Assembly (NCBI GenBank): GCA_018715935.1
Contig: DVKR01000029.1
Span: forward strand, 124,001 to 188,000
DNA: 64,000 nucleotides
Reading direction: 5' to 3'
DNA from: Candidatus Aphodovivens excrementavium
Lineage (GTDB): Bacteria; Actinomycetota; Coriobacteriia; Coriobacteriales; Eggerthellaceae
In this document: piece after piece, positions 25,611 through 34,376 of the stretch
How the letters are laid out: every line of letters begins with the position of its first letter
Position numbering within the stretch: position 1 is the first letter of the stretch
Translations under genes and position numbers: made by a program
The notes under the pieces: model-generated
What the model was told of the DNA's origin: nothing
Seen by the model: only the letters and a program-made list of their open reading frames with translations
Database searches by the model: none

Positions 25611-27071
25611 ATGGATTGGCTTGATCCGGTTTTGCTCGGGCGTATTCAGTTCACGCTGACGGCGGTCTACCACTTCATCTTCGTACCGCTCTCGATAGGC
25701 ATCGGTCTCATTATGGCCATTTTTGAGACGCGTGCGTTCCGCTCGGGATCCGAAAAAGATGCCGCTGCCGCGAGGTTTTGGGTAAAGCTGTTTACCGTGA
25801 CGTTTGCGGTGGGCGTGGCAACAGGCATCACCATGGAGTTCTCGTTTGGCACCAACTGGGCCGACTACTCCCGCTTCGTGGGCGATATCTTCGGCGCACC
25901 GCTTGCGGCCGAAGCTCTACTTGCCTTCTTCTTGGAATCGGTCTTTTTGGGCGTGCTGTTGTTTGGTCGCGGTCGCGTGGGGCGCAAGTTCTATCTGGCG
26001 AGCGCCTGGTTGGTGTGGTTCGGCTCGTGCCTTTCCGCGCTGTGGATCCTCATAGCGAACTCGTGGATGCAGACGCCGGCAGGCGCCGAGCTGGCAGCCG
26101 ACGGCTCCCGTGCCGTTATCACCGACTTCTTGGCGGCGGCTTTCAACCCGTCTACCTTGCCGCGCTACGGGCATACCGTCACCGCGCTGCTGGTGATGGG
26201 CGCGTTCGTTGCGATGGCCATTGGCGGCTACTACCTGCTTAAAAAGCGCCATCAGGATTTTGCCCAAAAGGTTATTAAGACCGGTGCGGTTGTGGGCATT
26301 GTTGCAACGTGCGGTCTCCTGTTTTTCGCGCATTCCTCTGCGGTGGAGGTTGCCGAAGAGCAGCCCACCAAGCTTGCCATGATGGAGGGCATGTACGATT
26401 CCGAAGTGCCTCCCCTCTATGCGTTCGGATGGGTAGACGAAGAAAGCCAGGAGGTGCTTTCTCCTATTGCGATTCCCGGTGGAACCAGCTTCTTGGCAAC
26501 GGGAACGTGGGACACCGAATACATGGGCTTGAACGAGCTTGCGCAAACTGAGCAGTACGCCGACCTCTCGGTAGAAGACCTTCCGGTCAACCTGGTGTTC
26601 CAAAGCTATCATCTGATGGTTATCATGTTCGGCCTCATTTTGGTGACGGTGGTGCTCGCGCTGATCTTCATGCGCGGCGGCAAGATCAAAGACAAGCGCT
26701 GGCTTCAGCGCCTGTTGTTTGTGAGCCCGCTGTTCCCGTTTGTTGCTATCGTGACCGGCTGGGTTACGGCAGAAATTGGTCGTCAGCCGTGGGTTGTGTA
26801 CCCGTCCACGTCCGGCCCTGAGGGCGTAAGCCTGCTTACCAGCGACGCTATCTCTCAATCGGTGTCGCCGGTTGAGGTGATCATCACCATCGTGCTGTTT
26901 ACCCTCATTTATCTGTTCATCTTTGTTGCGTATGTGCGCATCGTGGCACACTTCGTCAAGAAAGGCCCCGATGACGGTCTGCAGGCAGCCTCCTCAAGCG
27001 AGGGCGGCGTGCAGGTTGCCTCTGAACCTGCAGCGGTTGCTGCGGCAGACGCGGTAAAGGAAGGTGAGTAG
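25611..27071 (+). CDS. cydA: Cytochrome bd quinol oxidase subunit I
   Basis: A 486-residue membrane subunit that oxidises quinol and reduces O2 with hemes b558, b595 and d. The ATG at 25611 has GGGAGGGGAA upstream. LLGRIQFTLTAVYHFIFVPLSIG carries the N-terminal heme-ligand His region, GVATGITMEFSFGTNWADY and ALLAFFLESVFLGVLLFGR hold conserved Arg/Glu residues of the proton path, and VTAEIGRQPWVVYP is the GRQPW motif after the Q-loop. The Q-loop is of the short type. The C-terminal 30 residues are an Ala/Glu-rich tail. cydB follows; cydCD assembly genes are not in the window. Confidence 0.97.
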   Translation: MDWLDPVLLGRIQFTLTAVYHFIFVPLSIGIGLIMAIFETRAFRSGSEKDAAAARFWVKLFTVTFAVGVATGITMEFSFGTNWADYSRFVGDIFGAPLAAEALLAFFLESVFLGVLLFGRGRVGRKFYLASAWLVWFGSCLSALWILIANSWMQTPAGAELAADGSRAVITDFLAAAFNPSTLPRYGHTVTALLVMGAFVAMAIGGYYLLKKRHQDFAQKVIKTGAVVGIVATCGLLFFAHSSAVEVAEEQPTKLAMMEGMYDSEVPPLYAFGWVDEESQEVLSPIAIPGGTSFLATGTWDTEYMGLNELAQTEQYADLSVEDLPVNLVFQSYHLMVIMFGLILVTVVLALIFMRGGKIKDKRWLQRLLFVSPLFPFVAIVTGWVTAEIGRQPWVVYPSTSGPEGVSLLTSDAISQSVSPVEVIITIVLFTLIYLFIFVAYVRIVAHFVKKGPDDGLQAASSSEGGVQVASEPAAVAAADAVKEGE

Positions 27072-27073
27072 TC

Positions 27074-28105
27074 GTGGATATGTCCATCTTCCAATGTCTC
27101 TGGTATTTCCTGATTTTCGTGCTCATTGCAGGTTACTTCGTACTCGATGGGTTCGATTTGGGCGCGGGCGTGCTGTATCCGCTCCTGGCAAAGAGCGAAG
27201 GCGAGCGTGCGGTTATTCGTCGCAGTGTAGGACCGGTATGGGACGGTAACGAGGTGTGGCTGCTCACGGCGGGCGGCGCATTGTTCGCGGCGTTTCCCAT
27301 GGCGTACGCCACCACGTTCTCGGGCTTTTACCTCGCCATCATGTTGGTGCTGTTTGGCTTGATCGTGCGCGCCGTCTCCCTGGAGTTCCGCGCTCATGAT
27401 CCCAAGTGGAGCGGGGTATGGGACGTGTGCTTCTTCCTTGGGTCTCTGCTGCCGGCCTTGTTGTTCGGCGTTGCGGTGGGCAACATCTATGCGGGCATTC
27501 CCATGGATGCCAACGGCGACTACGCCGGCATTCCGCTCCTTGGCCTCGTGACTCCGTTCACCCTGCTTACCGGCTTGCTCGGTTTGGCGATGTTCCTTAC
27601 GGCGGGCGCCTGCTGGGTGGCGCTTAAGGCGGAGATCGGCTCTGAGTTGCGTACGCGTGCGGCTAAGATGCGCCTGCCGCTCGGAGTCGTGGTTCTAATT
27701 CTTTTCGTGCTGGTGTCTGTGTACGGGCATTTCATCGTTGCACCCGACATGGAGCCGTCGTTGAATATTCTTCGCTGGGCGTTCGCCATCCTGTTTGTGG
27801 TAGCCGTTGTTGTGGCGATTGCGTTCGGGCGCAAGGAATCTGGCGACAAGATTGCGTTCTTGGCGCAATGCGCCGCCGCCATCATGCTGGTTGGCCTGCT
27901 TGCGACGTCGATGTTCCCCAATTTGGTTGTTGCGTCGCCTGATAGCGTGGGAGCAAGCATCACGCTGATGAACGGGTCGGCAACCGATCTGTCTCTCATG
28001 TGGATGACGGGCATTACGTGTGTCGGTTTGCCCCTGGTGCTCATCTACCATGTGGTCATCTACCGCACGTTCCGGGGCCGCATCTCCGAGAAGGACGTAG
28101 TCTAA
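27074..28105 (+). CDS. cydB: Cytochrome bd quinol oxidase subunit II
   Basis: A 343-residue membrane protein forming the heterodimer with CydA. GTG at 27074 lies two bases after the cydA stop; ATG at 27080 is also possible. FVLDGFDLGAGVLYPLLAKSEGERA and GPVWDGNEVWLLTAGGALFAAFP are the family N-terminal signatures, and about eight transmembrane helices follow. Two hairpins lie downstream at 28115-28131 and 28154-28177. Cytochrome bd in an anaerobe typically removes traces of O2. Confidence 0.97.
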   Translation: MDMSIFQCLWYFLIFVLIAGYFVLDGFDLGAGVLYPLLAKSEGERAVIRRSVGPVWDGNEVWLLTAGGALFAAFPMAYATTFSGFYLAIMLVLFGLIVRAVSLEFRAHDPKWSGVWDVCFFLGSLLPALLFGVAVGNIYAGIPMDANGDYAGIPLLGLVTPFTLLTGLLGLAMFLTAGACWVALKAEIGSELRTRAAKMRLPLGVVVLILFVLVSVYGHFIVAPDMEPSLNILRWAFAILFVVAVVVAIAFGRKESGDKIAFLAQCAAAIMLVGLLATSMFPNLVVASPDSVGASITLMNGSATDLSLMWMTGITCVGLPLVLIYHVVIYRTFRGRISEKDVV

Positions 28106-28153
28106 ACGATATACAGCCCGCATCTGCGGGAGCGTGAAATAGAGCGTTTTGAA

Positions 28154-28177
28154 GGGAGCCCGCGCAAGCGGGTTCCC
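28154..28177 (+). terminator. Hairpin after cydB
   Basis: GGGAGCCCGC and GCGGGTTCCC pair around GCAA. There is no U-run; a TGCTATACT extended -10 box for the next gene starts directly after it (28178-28186), so it may instead insulate or regulate that promoter. Confidence 0.4.
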
Positions 28178-28291
28178 TGCTATACTGCAGAAAAGCGATG
28201 CGCGGCAGAGGGCTTGGGCGCTTGCGCATTGCATGGGGCATCTGCTCGATTCACGCCGGTTTCATGCGGCGGCTTTCTTGAGAGGGGCATT

Positions 28292-29470
28292 ATGGCTGGT
28301 GCAGAGTACGGATATGACGGCGATGGGGTCGTCGTAGGCGCCGATCAATTTCCCCAAACGCCTGTGGTGCAGCCCACGCGCCCGCTACAGGAAAGAGCGG
28401 TCGAACCGCAGAGAGGGTCGTTCCTTGAGGGGTTCGACCGTCGTCGGTCGGACGAGGGGGGCACCGTTCAGCCCCGCAAAAGCCGCCGTTCCGAGCGCGC
28501 GAGCAGCTCTCGGTCGGAATCCGCCGGCAGGCCTCTGCCTGCCTTTCAGGACGGTTCTTACCCCGCCCCCGAGGGAAATCCCCGCTCTGTATCTGCGCGC
28601 CCAATTGCTGCGCCGCAAAGCGCCCGCCCGGCTTCGAACGGGAGCGGTTTGGCGTTTTTGTCCCTTATCTTCGGTGTATTCGCCATTGCAACGTGCTTCC
28701 TGTCTCCGGCGACCGGAATCCTGCTGGGCATTGTGGCCATCTGGCTTGCCGGCGCGCACCTGAAGCGGGGCAGTCGTTTGGGGGTTGCGCGTACGGGGCG
28801 CATCTGCGGCATCGTGGCTATCGTCTTGTCGCTTATCGGATTCGCTTTCGCTTCCCTGTCGGGGCTCTCGTCTCTCTCTTCGGCGTTCGACGACCTTCTC
28901 AACGGCGATCCGATTGGCACCAGCTCAAGCTTCAACGTGGATGCGGGCGTGATCACATCCGACGAGGAGCAAAAGGCGGTCGATGTGGTGATGCCGCGCT
29001 TCGAGCAGCTCAAGACCGGAGACGAAGAGATGGCGGCCCAGGTGGGGGCTGTTGCCGACAAGGGCTTCACTCAGCTGACTGGCTATAGCATGCAGGAATG
29101 CGGGGTGGACCTCGCAGAGTACGGAGCGGCAGCGATGGAAGGGTTCTCCTACGAGATCGTTCTGGTGAGCGCATACGAGAGCTCCGAGGACGGGTTCGTG
29201 TCGGCCGATGTTTCATCGAAGGACGTCTATGAGATCGGCTATGCGTTTGCCGACGCGCTGGGAACCTATGTCGAAAGCCCCGAGGGCGCATCGGCAACCG
29301 AAGACGAGCGCAAGGCAAAAATGGGAGAGCTGCTTATGCAGGCAGTGCAGGGAGCGCCCCTCTATCCCGACCAGTACTGCTCGGTTGATCTTCTGCACGA
29401 GGGCGCCGAGTGGGTCATCGACGAAGATTCGTGGAACATGGAGATGGACTACCTGTTCAGCCTGGCTTAG
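28292..29470 (+). CDS. DUF4190-type membrane protein with C-terminal soluble domain, paralogue 1
   Basis: A 392-residue protein starting at the ATG at 28292 (GAGAGGGG site). Residues 1-115 are disordered and basic, and include FPQTPVVQPTRPLQ. Two transmembrane helices at about 118-175 (SGLAFLSLIFGVFAIATCFLSPATGILLGIVAIWLAG and ICGIVAIVLSLIGF) form a DUF4190-like hairpin. The outer 190 residues are a conserved soluble domain (QKAVDVVMPRFEQLKTGD ... GYSMQECGVDLAEYG ... YEIVLVSAYESSEDGFVSADV). The next gene encodes the same architecture. Function unknown; probably an envelope sensor or binding protein. Confidence 0.8.
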   Translation: MAGAEYGYDGDGVVVGADQFPQTPVVQPTRPLQERAVEPQRGSFLEGFDRRRSDEGGTVQPRKSRRSERASSSRSESAGRPLPAFQDGSYPAPEGNPRSVSARPIAAPQSARPASNGSGLAFLSLIFGVFAIATCFLSPATGILLGIVAIWLAGAHLKRGSRLGVARTGRICGIVAIVLSLIGFAFASLSGLSSLSSAFDDLLNGDPIGTSSSFNVDAGVITSDEEQKAVDVVMPRFEQLKTGDEEMAAQVGAVADKGFTQLTGYSMQECGVDLAEYGAAAMEGFSYEIVLVSAYESSEDGFVSADVSSKDVYEIGYAFADALGTYVESPEGASATEDERKAKMGELLMQAVQGAPLYPDQYCSVDLLHEGAEWVIDEDSWNMEMDYLFSLA

Positions 29471-29602
29471 AGCACGCGGGATGCAGGTAAGTTTCGCGTA
29501 AAACGGATGGGCAATGAAGCCCACTCCAGGTAGGTTTCTCTGTATACTGAACACAGTTAGGCAATTCGTGCTCGAGTGGGCGGATAGTGAGGAGGGGCAA
29601 TC

Positions 29603-30799
29603 ATGGATGATCAGCGTTCCCAGGGATTGAACAGCGAGAACTCGTCGCAGCCTCAAGAGGAGTTTTCCCAGACTCCGGTCGTGCAGCCGATGGAGCCGAT
29701 CCAGGGATCGGCGGTTGAGCCTCAGGGCGCGTCTTTTGGCTCTCAACCCCAGGAAGCCGCCTCGGCGCAGCCTTTGCAGCCCGAGCCGCCTTCCGGTCAG
29801 CCTCAGAATCCAGGCGCCCCTGCGTATGGGCAGCCCCAGCAGCCGGGAGCTCCTGTGTATGGGCAGCCCCAGCAGACGGGAACCCAGCAGTTCGGCGCGG
29901 TGCCGGGCGCTCCGGTCTACGCCCAGCCCGCCCCGCAGCCTTCGGGCGGCACTGGCACGGCTGCGCTGGTGTGCGGCATCTTGGCTATCGTGTTCTGCTT
30001 CGCGCCGTTGGTGGGCGTGATCCTGGGTATTGTGGCAATAGTCCTTGCATCGAAGACGGTGAAGGCGGGCGTCAAGAACGGCAAGACAACCGGCGGCAAG
30101 ATCTGCGGCATCGCTGGCATCGCGTTGTCGGTCATCATGTTTGTGGTGTATCTGGTAGTGGGTGTTGCGGCGTTCAACGCCGTGATGGAGAGCACCCAGC
30201 CCACCACGGTGACGCCTTCGTCCCAGTACTCCACAGGTTCCACCAGCGACGATTCCGGTTCTTCGTCGGATGCGGACGTTGCCTACACCGCTGAAGAGCA
30301 GGCGGCAATCGATGTGGTGACCGCACGTCTCGACCAGTACAAGAGCGTCGGTGATGAAGCGGTGGCAGAAATCGCCGCGCTTGCCGATCAGGGCTTCCAA
30401 GAGCAGACCGGCTTCACTATGGCCGACTGCGGCGTCGATTCCTCCGAATATGCCCGTGCCGTGCTAAACGGGTTCGACTACGAAATCGACATCGTGAGCG
30501 CCTATGAGGGTTCGGAAGACGGGTTCGTGTCGTTTGATGTGACGTGCCGCGATGCGTGGGGAGTGCTCGACGAACTGAACTCGCTTACCTCCGACTACAC
30601 CGCTTCGGATGAGTATGCTACCAGCACACAGGAGCAGGACATGGCGAAGATGGGCGAGATGCTCATGCAGGCAGCCCAGACGGCGCCGCTCAGCGACGAC
30701 AACTACTTCTCCATCGATCTGGTGAACAACGGTGGCGTTTGGGAGATCGACCAGTCCTCGTGGGATTACGAGATTGACTACCTGTTCGGATTGGCATAG
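29603..30799 (+). CDS. DUF4190-type membrane protein with C-terminal soluble domain, paralogue 2
   Basis: A 398-residue tandem paralogue of the previous gene. Shared features include FSQTPVVQPMEPIQGSAVEP near the N-terminus, a Pro/Gln-rich linker with GQPQQPGAPVYGQPQQ repeats, the two-helix DUF4190 hairpin (ALVCGILAIVFCFAPLVGVILGIVAIVLASK and GIAGIALSVIMFVVYLVVG), and the soluble domain (GFTMADCGVDSSEYARAVL, YEIDIVSAYEGSEDGFVSFDV, YEIDYLFGLA). AGGAGGGG precedes the ATG, and TATACT at 29543-29548 suggests a separate promoter. Identity is highest in the soluble domain and its last six residues. Confidence 0.82.
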   Translation: MDDQRSQGLNSENSSQPQEEFSQTPVVQPMEPIQGSAVEPQGASFGSQPQEAASAQPLQPEPPSGQPQNPGAPAYGQPQQPGAPVYGQPQQTGTQQFGAVPGAPVYAQPAPQPSGGTGTAALVCGILAIVFCFAPLVGVILGIVAIVLASKTVKAGVKNGKTTGGKICGIAGIALSVIMFVVYLVVGVAAFNAVMESTQPTTVTPSSQYSTGSTSDDSGSSSDADVAYTAEEQAAIDVVTARLDQYKSVGDEAVAEIAALADQGFQEQTGFTMADCGVDSSEYARAVLNGFDYEIDIVSAYEGSEDGFVSFDVTCRDAWGVLDELNSLTSDYTASDEYATSTQEQDMAKMGEMLMQAAQTAPLSDDNYFSIDLVNNGGVWEIDQSSWDYEIDYLFGLA

Positions 30800-30913
30800 C
30801 GGTTCAGCCCGCGCACTTCGCGGCGCGGGTCGTGACGAAACCGTTGATTGAGAGCGGGCGGCCTGCTCAGGGGGCTGTGATATGATGGGTCGGCATTCGA
30901 CCGAAGGAGCCTT

Positions 30914-31405
30914 ATGAAAGAGCTGCCCGCAAACCAGCTTGACCCGCGCGCGAAAACGGTGTGGCGCATCAACGATGCCATCTGGATCTGCCTGCTGTTC
31001 GTTTGCTGCGGAGTGGCATTTCCCATTGTGGCCATTGTCGACCCGACGGCGGGATGGGCGTGGACCGTTACCGCGGTCATCGCCGCCGCGTGGGTGTTGT
31101 GCCTGATCGTATGGCTGGTGGTACTGCCGCCCATCCGCTTTGCCCGCTGGCGCTACGAGCTTTCTAACGACTACCTGGATATTGCAAAGGGAATCGTTTG
31201 GCGCAAGCGCTTCGTTATCCCGTTCATCCGCGTGCAGAACACCGATACGCGCCAAGGCCCCATCCAGCGTGCGTTCGGCCTGTCCAGCGTGACCGTGGCA
31301 ACGGCTGCCGGGGAGCATGAGATTCCCGGCTTGGGGGTTGAGGTGGCAGAGCGGCTCCGCGACAAGGCCGCCGAGCTGGCGCGCATCGCTCAGGAGGATG
31401 TGTGA
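30914..31405 (+). CDS. Bacterial PH-domain membrane protein (YdbS-like)
   Basis: A 163-residue protein with two transmembrane helices (about 20-45 and 50-75) followed by a bPH2 domain: RWRYELSNDYLDIAKGIVWRKRFVIPFIRVQNTDTRQGPIQRAFGLSSVTVATAAGEHEIPG is split by short turns typical of YdbS. It overlaps the following larger PH protein by one base. The two-gene YdbS-YdbT layout is common in Gram-positives, where YdbST confers resistance to certain amylolysin-type bacteriocins in Bacillus; that role is not shown here. Confidence 0.87.
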   Translation: MKELPANQLDPRAKTVWRINDAIWICLLFVCCGVAFPIVAIVDPTAGWAWTVTAVIAAAWVLCLIVWLVVLPPIRFARWRYELSNDYLDIAKGIVWRKRFVIPFIRVQNTDTRQGPIQRAFGLSSVTVATAAGEHEIPGLGVEVAERLRDKAAELARIAQEDV

Positions 31406-33471
31406 TGAGTGAGCGCGTCTCTGGGCAAACGCCTGCGCAGCCTGAGCAACAACCTCCCGTTCCGGCGGGTGAGCAACAGCCTCCCGTTCCGGCAGGTGAG
31501 CAACAGACGGGCTTGCCGCCTGTTTTTCAGCAGCCCGAGCAGCAAATGAACACGCTGGCGGGGACTCCTCAGAAGCCGGCTCAGCAGCCTGCCAGCCCTC
31601 TCGAAGCTCCAAAGCGTCACTACGTGCATCACAGCTACATCTGGCTAGGATCGCTGCGCATGGCGGGCGTCGTCATTTTCGCTATTGTCATCTCGGCGTT
31701 CTCGTCGCTTGCCGGGATACTGTTCGACGATTCCTCCGCCTCGGGGGCTGCGGGCTTTGGGATTTTTGTCGCAGGCCTGTCCATCGCGATTGGCATCGTG
31801 GTGATCTTTGCCGCGTGCGTGCTCTATCAGTGGTGGTCGTATCGCCACCTGTGGTACGAGATTGGCGACGAGGAATTCAGCCTGTACTCGGGCATTTTCA
31901 ACAAGAAACGCGTACACGTGCCCTATCAGCGCGTGCAGTCGGTCGACCAGAACGCGTCGCTCTGGCAGCGCATTTTTGGCGTGTGCACGGTAAGCATCGA
32001 CACGGCTGGCGGATCCTCGCACACGGCGGTGCGCGTGCCGTATCTGCGAAAAGACCAGGCGGAGCGTCTGCGGATGGAGCTGTATCTGCGCAAACGCCGC
32101 ATCTTGGGGCTGGATACCGCCGCTTCTGCACCGATGGCCGCCGCCCCTGCAGCGGTTTCCGCTGCCGCCCCCGCCACGGCGCCCGGCGCAACGCTTTCCG
32201 GAACGGCGCAGGCGCCTGTGTTCGCACAAGCGCCCACTTCCGGCGTTGCCGTCCCGTCGCCTCTGCCCGTGGGTCAGCCTCAACAGCCCGGCAACATCCT
32301 TGACGTTGGCGCCGAGGTATGGGACGACATGCGCGGCGTGTTTGCCGGCGATGCGGTGTACATGGGGCAGTCATCCTACGAATACGGCCTGAGTAACAAA
32401 GAGCTCGTCTTTACCGGCTTGTCCAACAACACGGGGTTCGTCTTGGCAATTATCGGCGTGCTCGCTACGGTATTCCAGGTAGTGGGCGGGGTGATGGATG
32501 TCGTCGGCGATGCGGCGGGGGCTGTAGCCGACACCGCCTATGTCGTGGGGTCCAGCATTTTCGGCGGCAATCTTGTCCTTTTGGGCATCGTTGCCTGCAT
32601 CGTCGTTGTGGTTGCGCTGTGGGCGATCTCGGTTGCCGGGACGTGCATTCAGTACGGCGGGTTCAAATCACGCCGGCGCGGTAACCGCATCGAGGTCGAG
32701 CACGGCCTGCTGCAACACCATATTCGCGGCGTGGACGTCGATCGCGTGCAGTCGGTCGTCATCAAACAGAGCGTCGTGCGACGTTTCTTGGGCTACTGTG
32801 AGCTTTCGCTCGGCAAAATCGACGCAAACGACAACGCGCAGGGAGATCAAGGCCAAAGCATCAGCCAGCAGGGCTTGGTTATCCACCCGTTTGTCAGGCT
32901 CGACCGCGTACCCGAGATCCTTGCCGGCATCATTCCCGAATTTGCCGACATCCCCGCCGAGACGACCCCGCTTGCGCGCGTTGCGCTGCGCCGCGGCATC
33001 ATCCGGCGCGGGATCCTGCAGGGCGCGGGCTTTTGGCTGGCGGTCATCGTCGCCGTGTCACAGGTGCTGGTCAACCTGCTGTGGCATCCTGCAGACCCGG
33101 TGGAGCAGGCGGCTTTCTCGTATCTGAACATCGGCTTTTACGCCGCCTACGCGGTGTGCGCCATCGTCTTTGCGCTTGAGGTCGTTGGCGCGGTGCTGTG
33201 GGCGCGCGGCTCGGGGTTTGCGTACAACCGCCGCTTCATGCGCGTAGTTAACGGCGGTATGGCATGCGAGATTGTCAGCTTCCCGCGCCGCAAAATGCAG
33301 TTTGGCTATACCAGCACCAACCCCTTCCAGAGAAGAGCTCGCACGGCAACCATCGCTGTGCGAACAGCCGCAGGCACAGGGGGAACCACCGTAAAGCTTA
33401 TCGATGTCTGTGGAGATGATGCTCAAGCGTGGCTGGAGTGGGTGCGCCCGCGCGCAAATGCGGTAAGATAA
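31405..33471 (+). CDS. Multi-PH-domain membrane protein (YdbT-like)
   Basis: A 688-residue protein. The ATG at 31405 is spaced correctly from AGGAGG at 31392-31397. Residues 1-70 are disordered with a QQPPVPAGE repeat. Three bPH2-type units are visible: near 150-230 (LWYEIGDEEFSLYSGIFNKKRVHVPYQRVQSVD), near 415-500 (RRGNRIEVEHGLLQHHIRGVDVDRVQSVVIKQ) and a weaker one at 600-685 (GFAYNRRFMRVVNGGMACEIVSFPRRKMQFG). Transmembrane pairs precede each unit, and an Ala/Pro-rich linker lies at about 235-300. Probably works with the 163-residue partner. Confidence 0.87.
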   Translation: MSERVSGQTPAQPEQQPPVPAGEQQPPVPAGEQQTGLPPVFQQPEQQMNTLAGTPQKPAQQPASPLEAPKRHYVHHSYIWLGSLRMAGVVIFAIVISAFSSLAGILFDDSSASGAAGFGIFVAGLSIAIGIVVIFAACVLYQWWSYRHLWYEIGDEEFSLYSGIFNKKRVHVPYQRVQSVDQNASLWQRIFGVCTVSIDTAGGSSHTAVRVPYLRKDQAERLRMELYLRKRRILGLDTAASAPMAAAPAAVSAAAPATAPGATLSGTAQAPVFAQAPTSGVAVPSPLPVGQPQQPGNILDVGAEVWDDMRGVFAGDAVYMGQSSYEYGLSNKELVFTGLSNNTGFVLAIIGVLATVFQVVGGVMDVVGDAAGAVADTAYVVGSSIFGGNLVLLGIVACIVVVVALWAISVAGTCIQYGGFKSRRRGNRIEVEHGLLQHHIRGVDVDRVQSVVIKQSVVRRFLGYCELSLGKIDANDNAQGDQGQSISQQGLVIHPFVRLDRVPEILAGIIPEFADIPAETTPLARVALRRGIIRRGILQGAGFWLAVIVAVSQVLVNLLWHPADPVEQAAFSYLNIGFYAAYAVCAIVFALEVVGAVLWARGSGFAYNRRFMRVVNGGMACEIVSFPRRKMQFGYTSTNPFQRRARTATIAVRTAAGTGGTTVKLIDVCGDDAQAWLEWVRPRANAVR
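31449..31508 (+). repeat. Short tandem coding repeat
   Basis: Two near-identical 24-base units encode QQPPVPAGE (CCTCCCGTTCCGGC-GGTGAGCAAC with one base changed), followed by a partial third. It lies in the disordered N-terminus of the PH protein. Confidence 0.65.
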
Positions 33472-33476
33472 TCAGT

Positions 33477-34331
33477 ATGAACGCACAAGCAACATCCACA
33501 GCAGACGGAGGTGGCCGAAGTAGCCGCTCCGTAGCGACGCCTTCGAAAAAGCCTTCTTGTGCTGCTGCTCAGACGCAGTGCGACTATCCGGTGCACGAGT
33601 GGACGCCTTCGCAATTTCGTCCTCGAACGGCGCGCGACGCTTATGAGCATCGCGACGAGCGCGCGGCAACCCCCGCCAACCTCAACCGCCGTAAGCGCAA
33701 CGTGCGCGAATATACGCTCGGAGAAGAAATCGCCAATTCCATTAGCCACGGACTTGGGGCGGTGCTCGCTGTTGTTGCGATTCCCCTTTTGGTGGTGGCG
33801 GCGGTTGAGCGAGGGGGCGGCATCTATCTGTGCACCGCGCTCATCTATTCCATCACCATGCTTTTGGAGTATGTGATGTCGACGCTTTACCACGCCATTT
33901 CCGCCGACAAGGCAAAGCGCGTGTTCAAGGTTCTCGACCATAGTTGCATCTATCTGTTTATCGCAGGCACCTACACCCCCTTCTGCCTTATTACCCTGGC
34001 GCCGTTCGGAGGGATGTGGCTGTGCGTTGGCGTATGGGCCATCGCGCTTATTGGCGTAGCATGCGAAGCGTTTTGGGTGTTTCGTCCACGCTGGATTTCT
34101 GCGGTGCTCTACCTTGCCTTGGGTTGGTGCGTCATCTGGATGCTGCCCGATCTCGTAGCCGCGTTGCCTCCGATGGGGCTTGGTTTGCTTGCTGCGGGCG
34201 GCGTGTGCTACACCATCGGATGCGTTTTCTACGTGCTTAAGAAAATCCCCTACATGCACACGCTGTTTCATGTGTGGGTTTTGGCGGGAAGCATATGCCA
34301 CTTCTTCGCCGTTTTGTTCTACGTCATGTAA
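33477..34331 (+). CDS. Hemolysin III / PAQR-family membrane protein
   Basis: A 284-residue protein starting at the ATG at 33477, six bases after the previous stop, with only a weak site. A 90-residue hydrophilic head precedes seven transmembrane helices. The PAQR metal-site residues are present: Ser/His in ISHGLGAVL, STLYHAI, the Asp/His of LDHSCIYLFIAGTYTPF, and the two His of HTLFHVWVLAGSICHF. Bacterial members (YqfA/TrhA) affect membrane lipid balance; haemolysis is not implied. The long head is unusual, as most members begin near the EEIANSISHG motif. Confidence 0.9.
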   Translation: MNAQATSTADGGGRSSRSVATPSKKPSCAAAQTQCDYPVHEWTPSQFRPRTARDAYEHRDERAATPANLNRRKRNVREYTLGEEIANSISHGLGAVLAVVAIPLLVVAAVERGGGIYLCTALIYSITMLLEYVMSTLYHAISADKAKRVFKVLDHSCIYLFIAGTYTPFCLITLAPFGGMWLCVGVWAIALIGVACEAFWVFRPRWISAVLYLALGWCVIWMLPDLVAALPPMGLGLLAAGGVCYTIGCVFYVLKKIPYMHTLFHVWVLAGSICHFFAVLFYVM

Positions 34332-34376
34332 GCCATGTGATTCCGCAGAGCTTACCGAAGGAGTTGAGTCAGTTAT

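Noticed and set aside
25917-26951. A 344-codon antisense frame in cydA
   Set aside because: Shadow of cydA; no recognisable protein features.
31449-31508. A short CRISPR-like array
   Set aside because: The repeats are in frame in a coding region, lie without spacers and encode a Pro/Gln-rich peptide.
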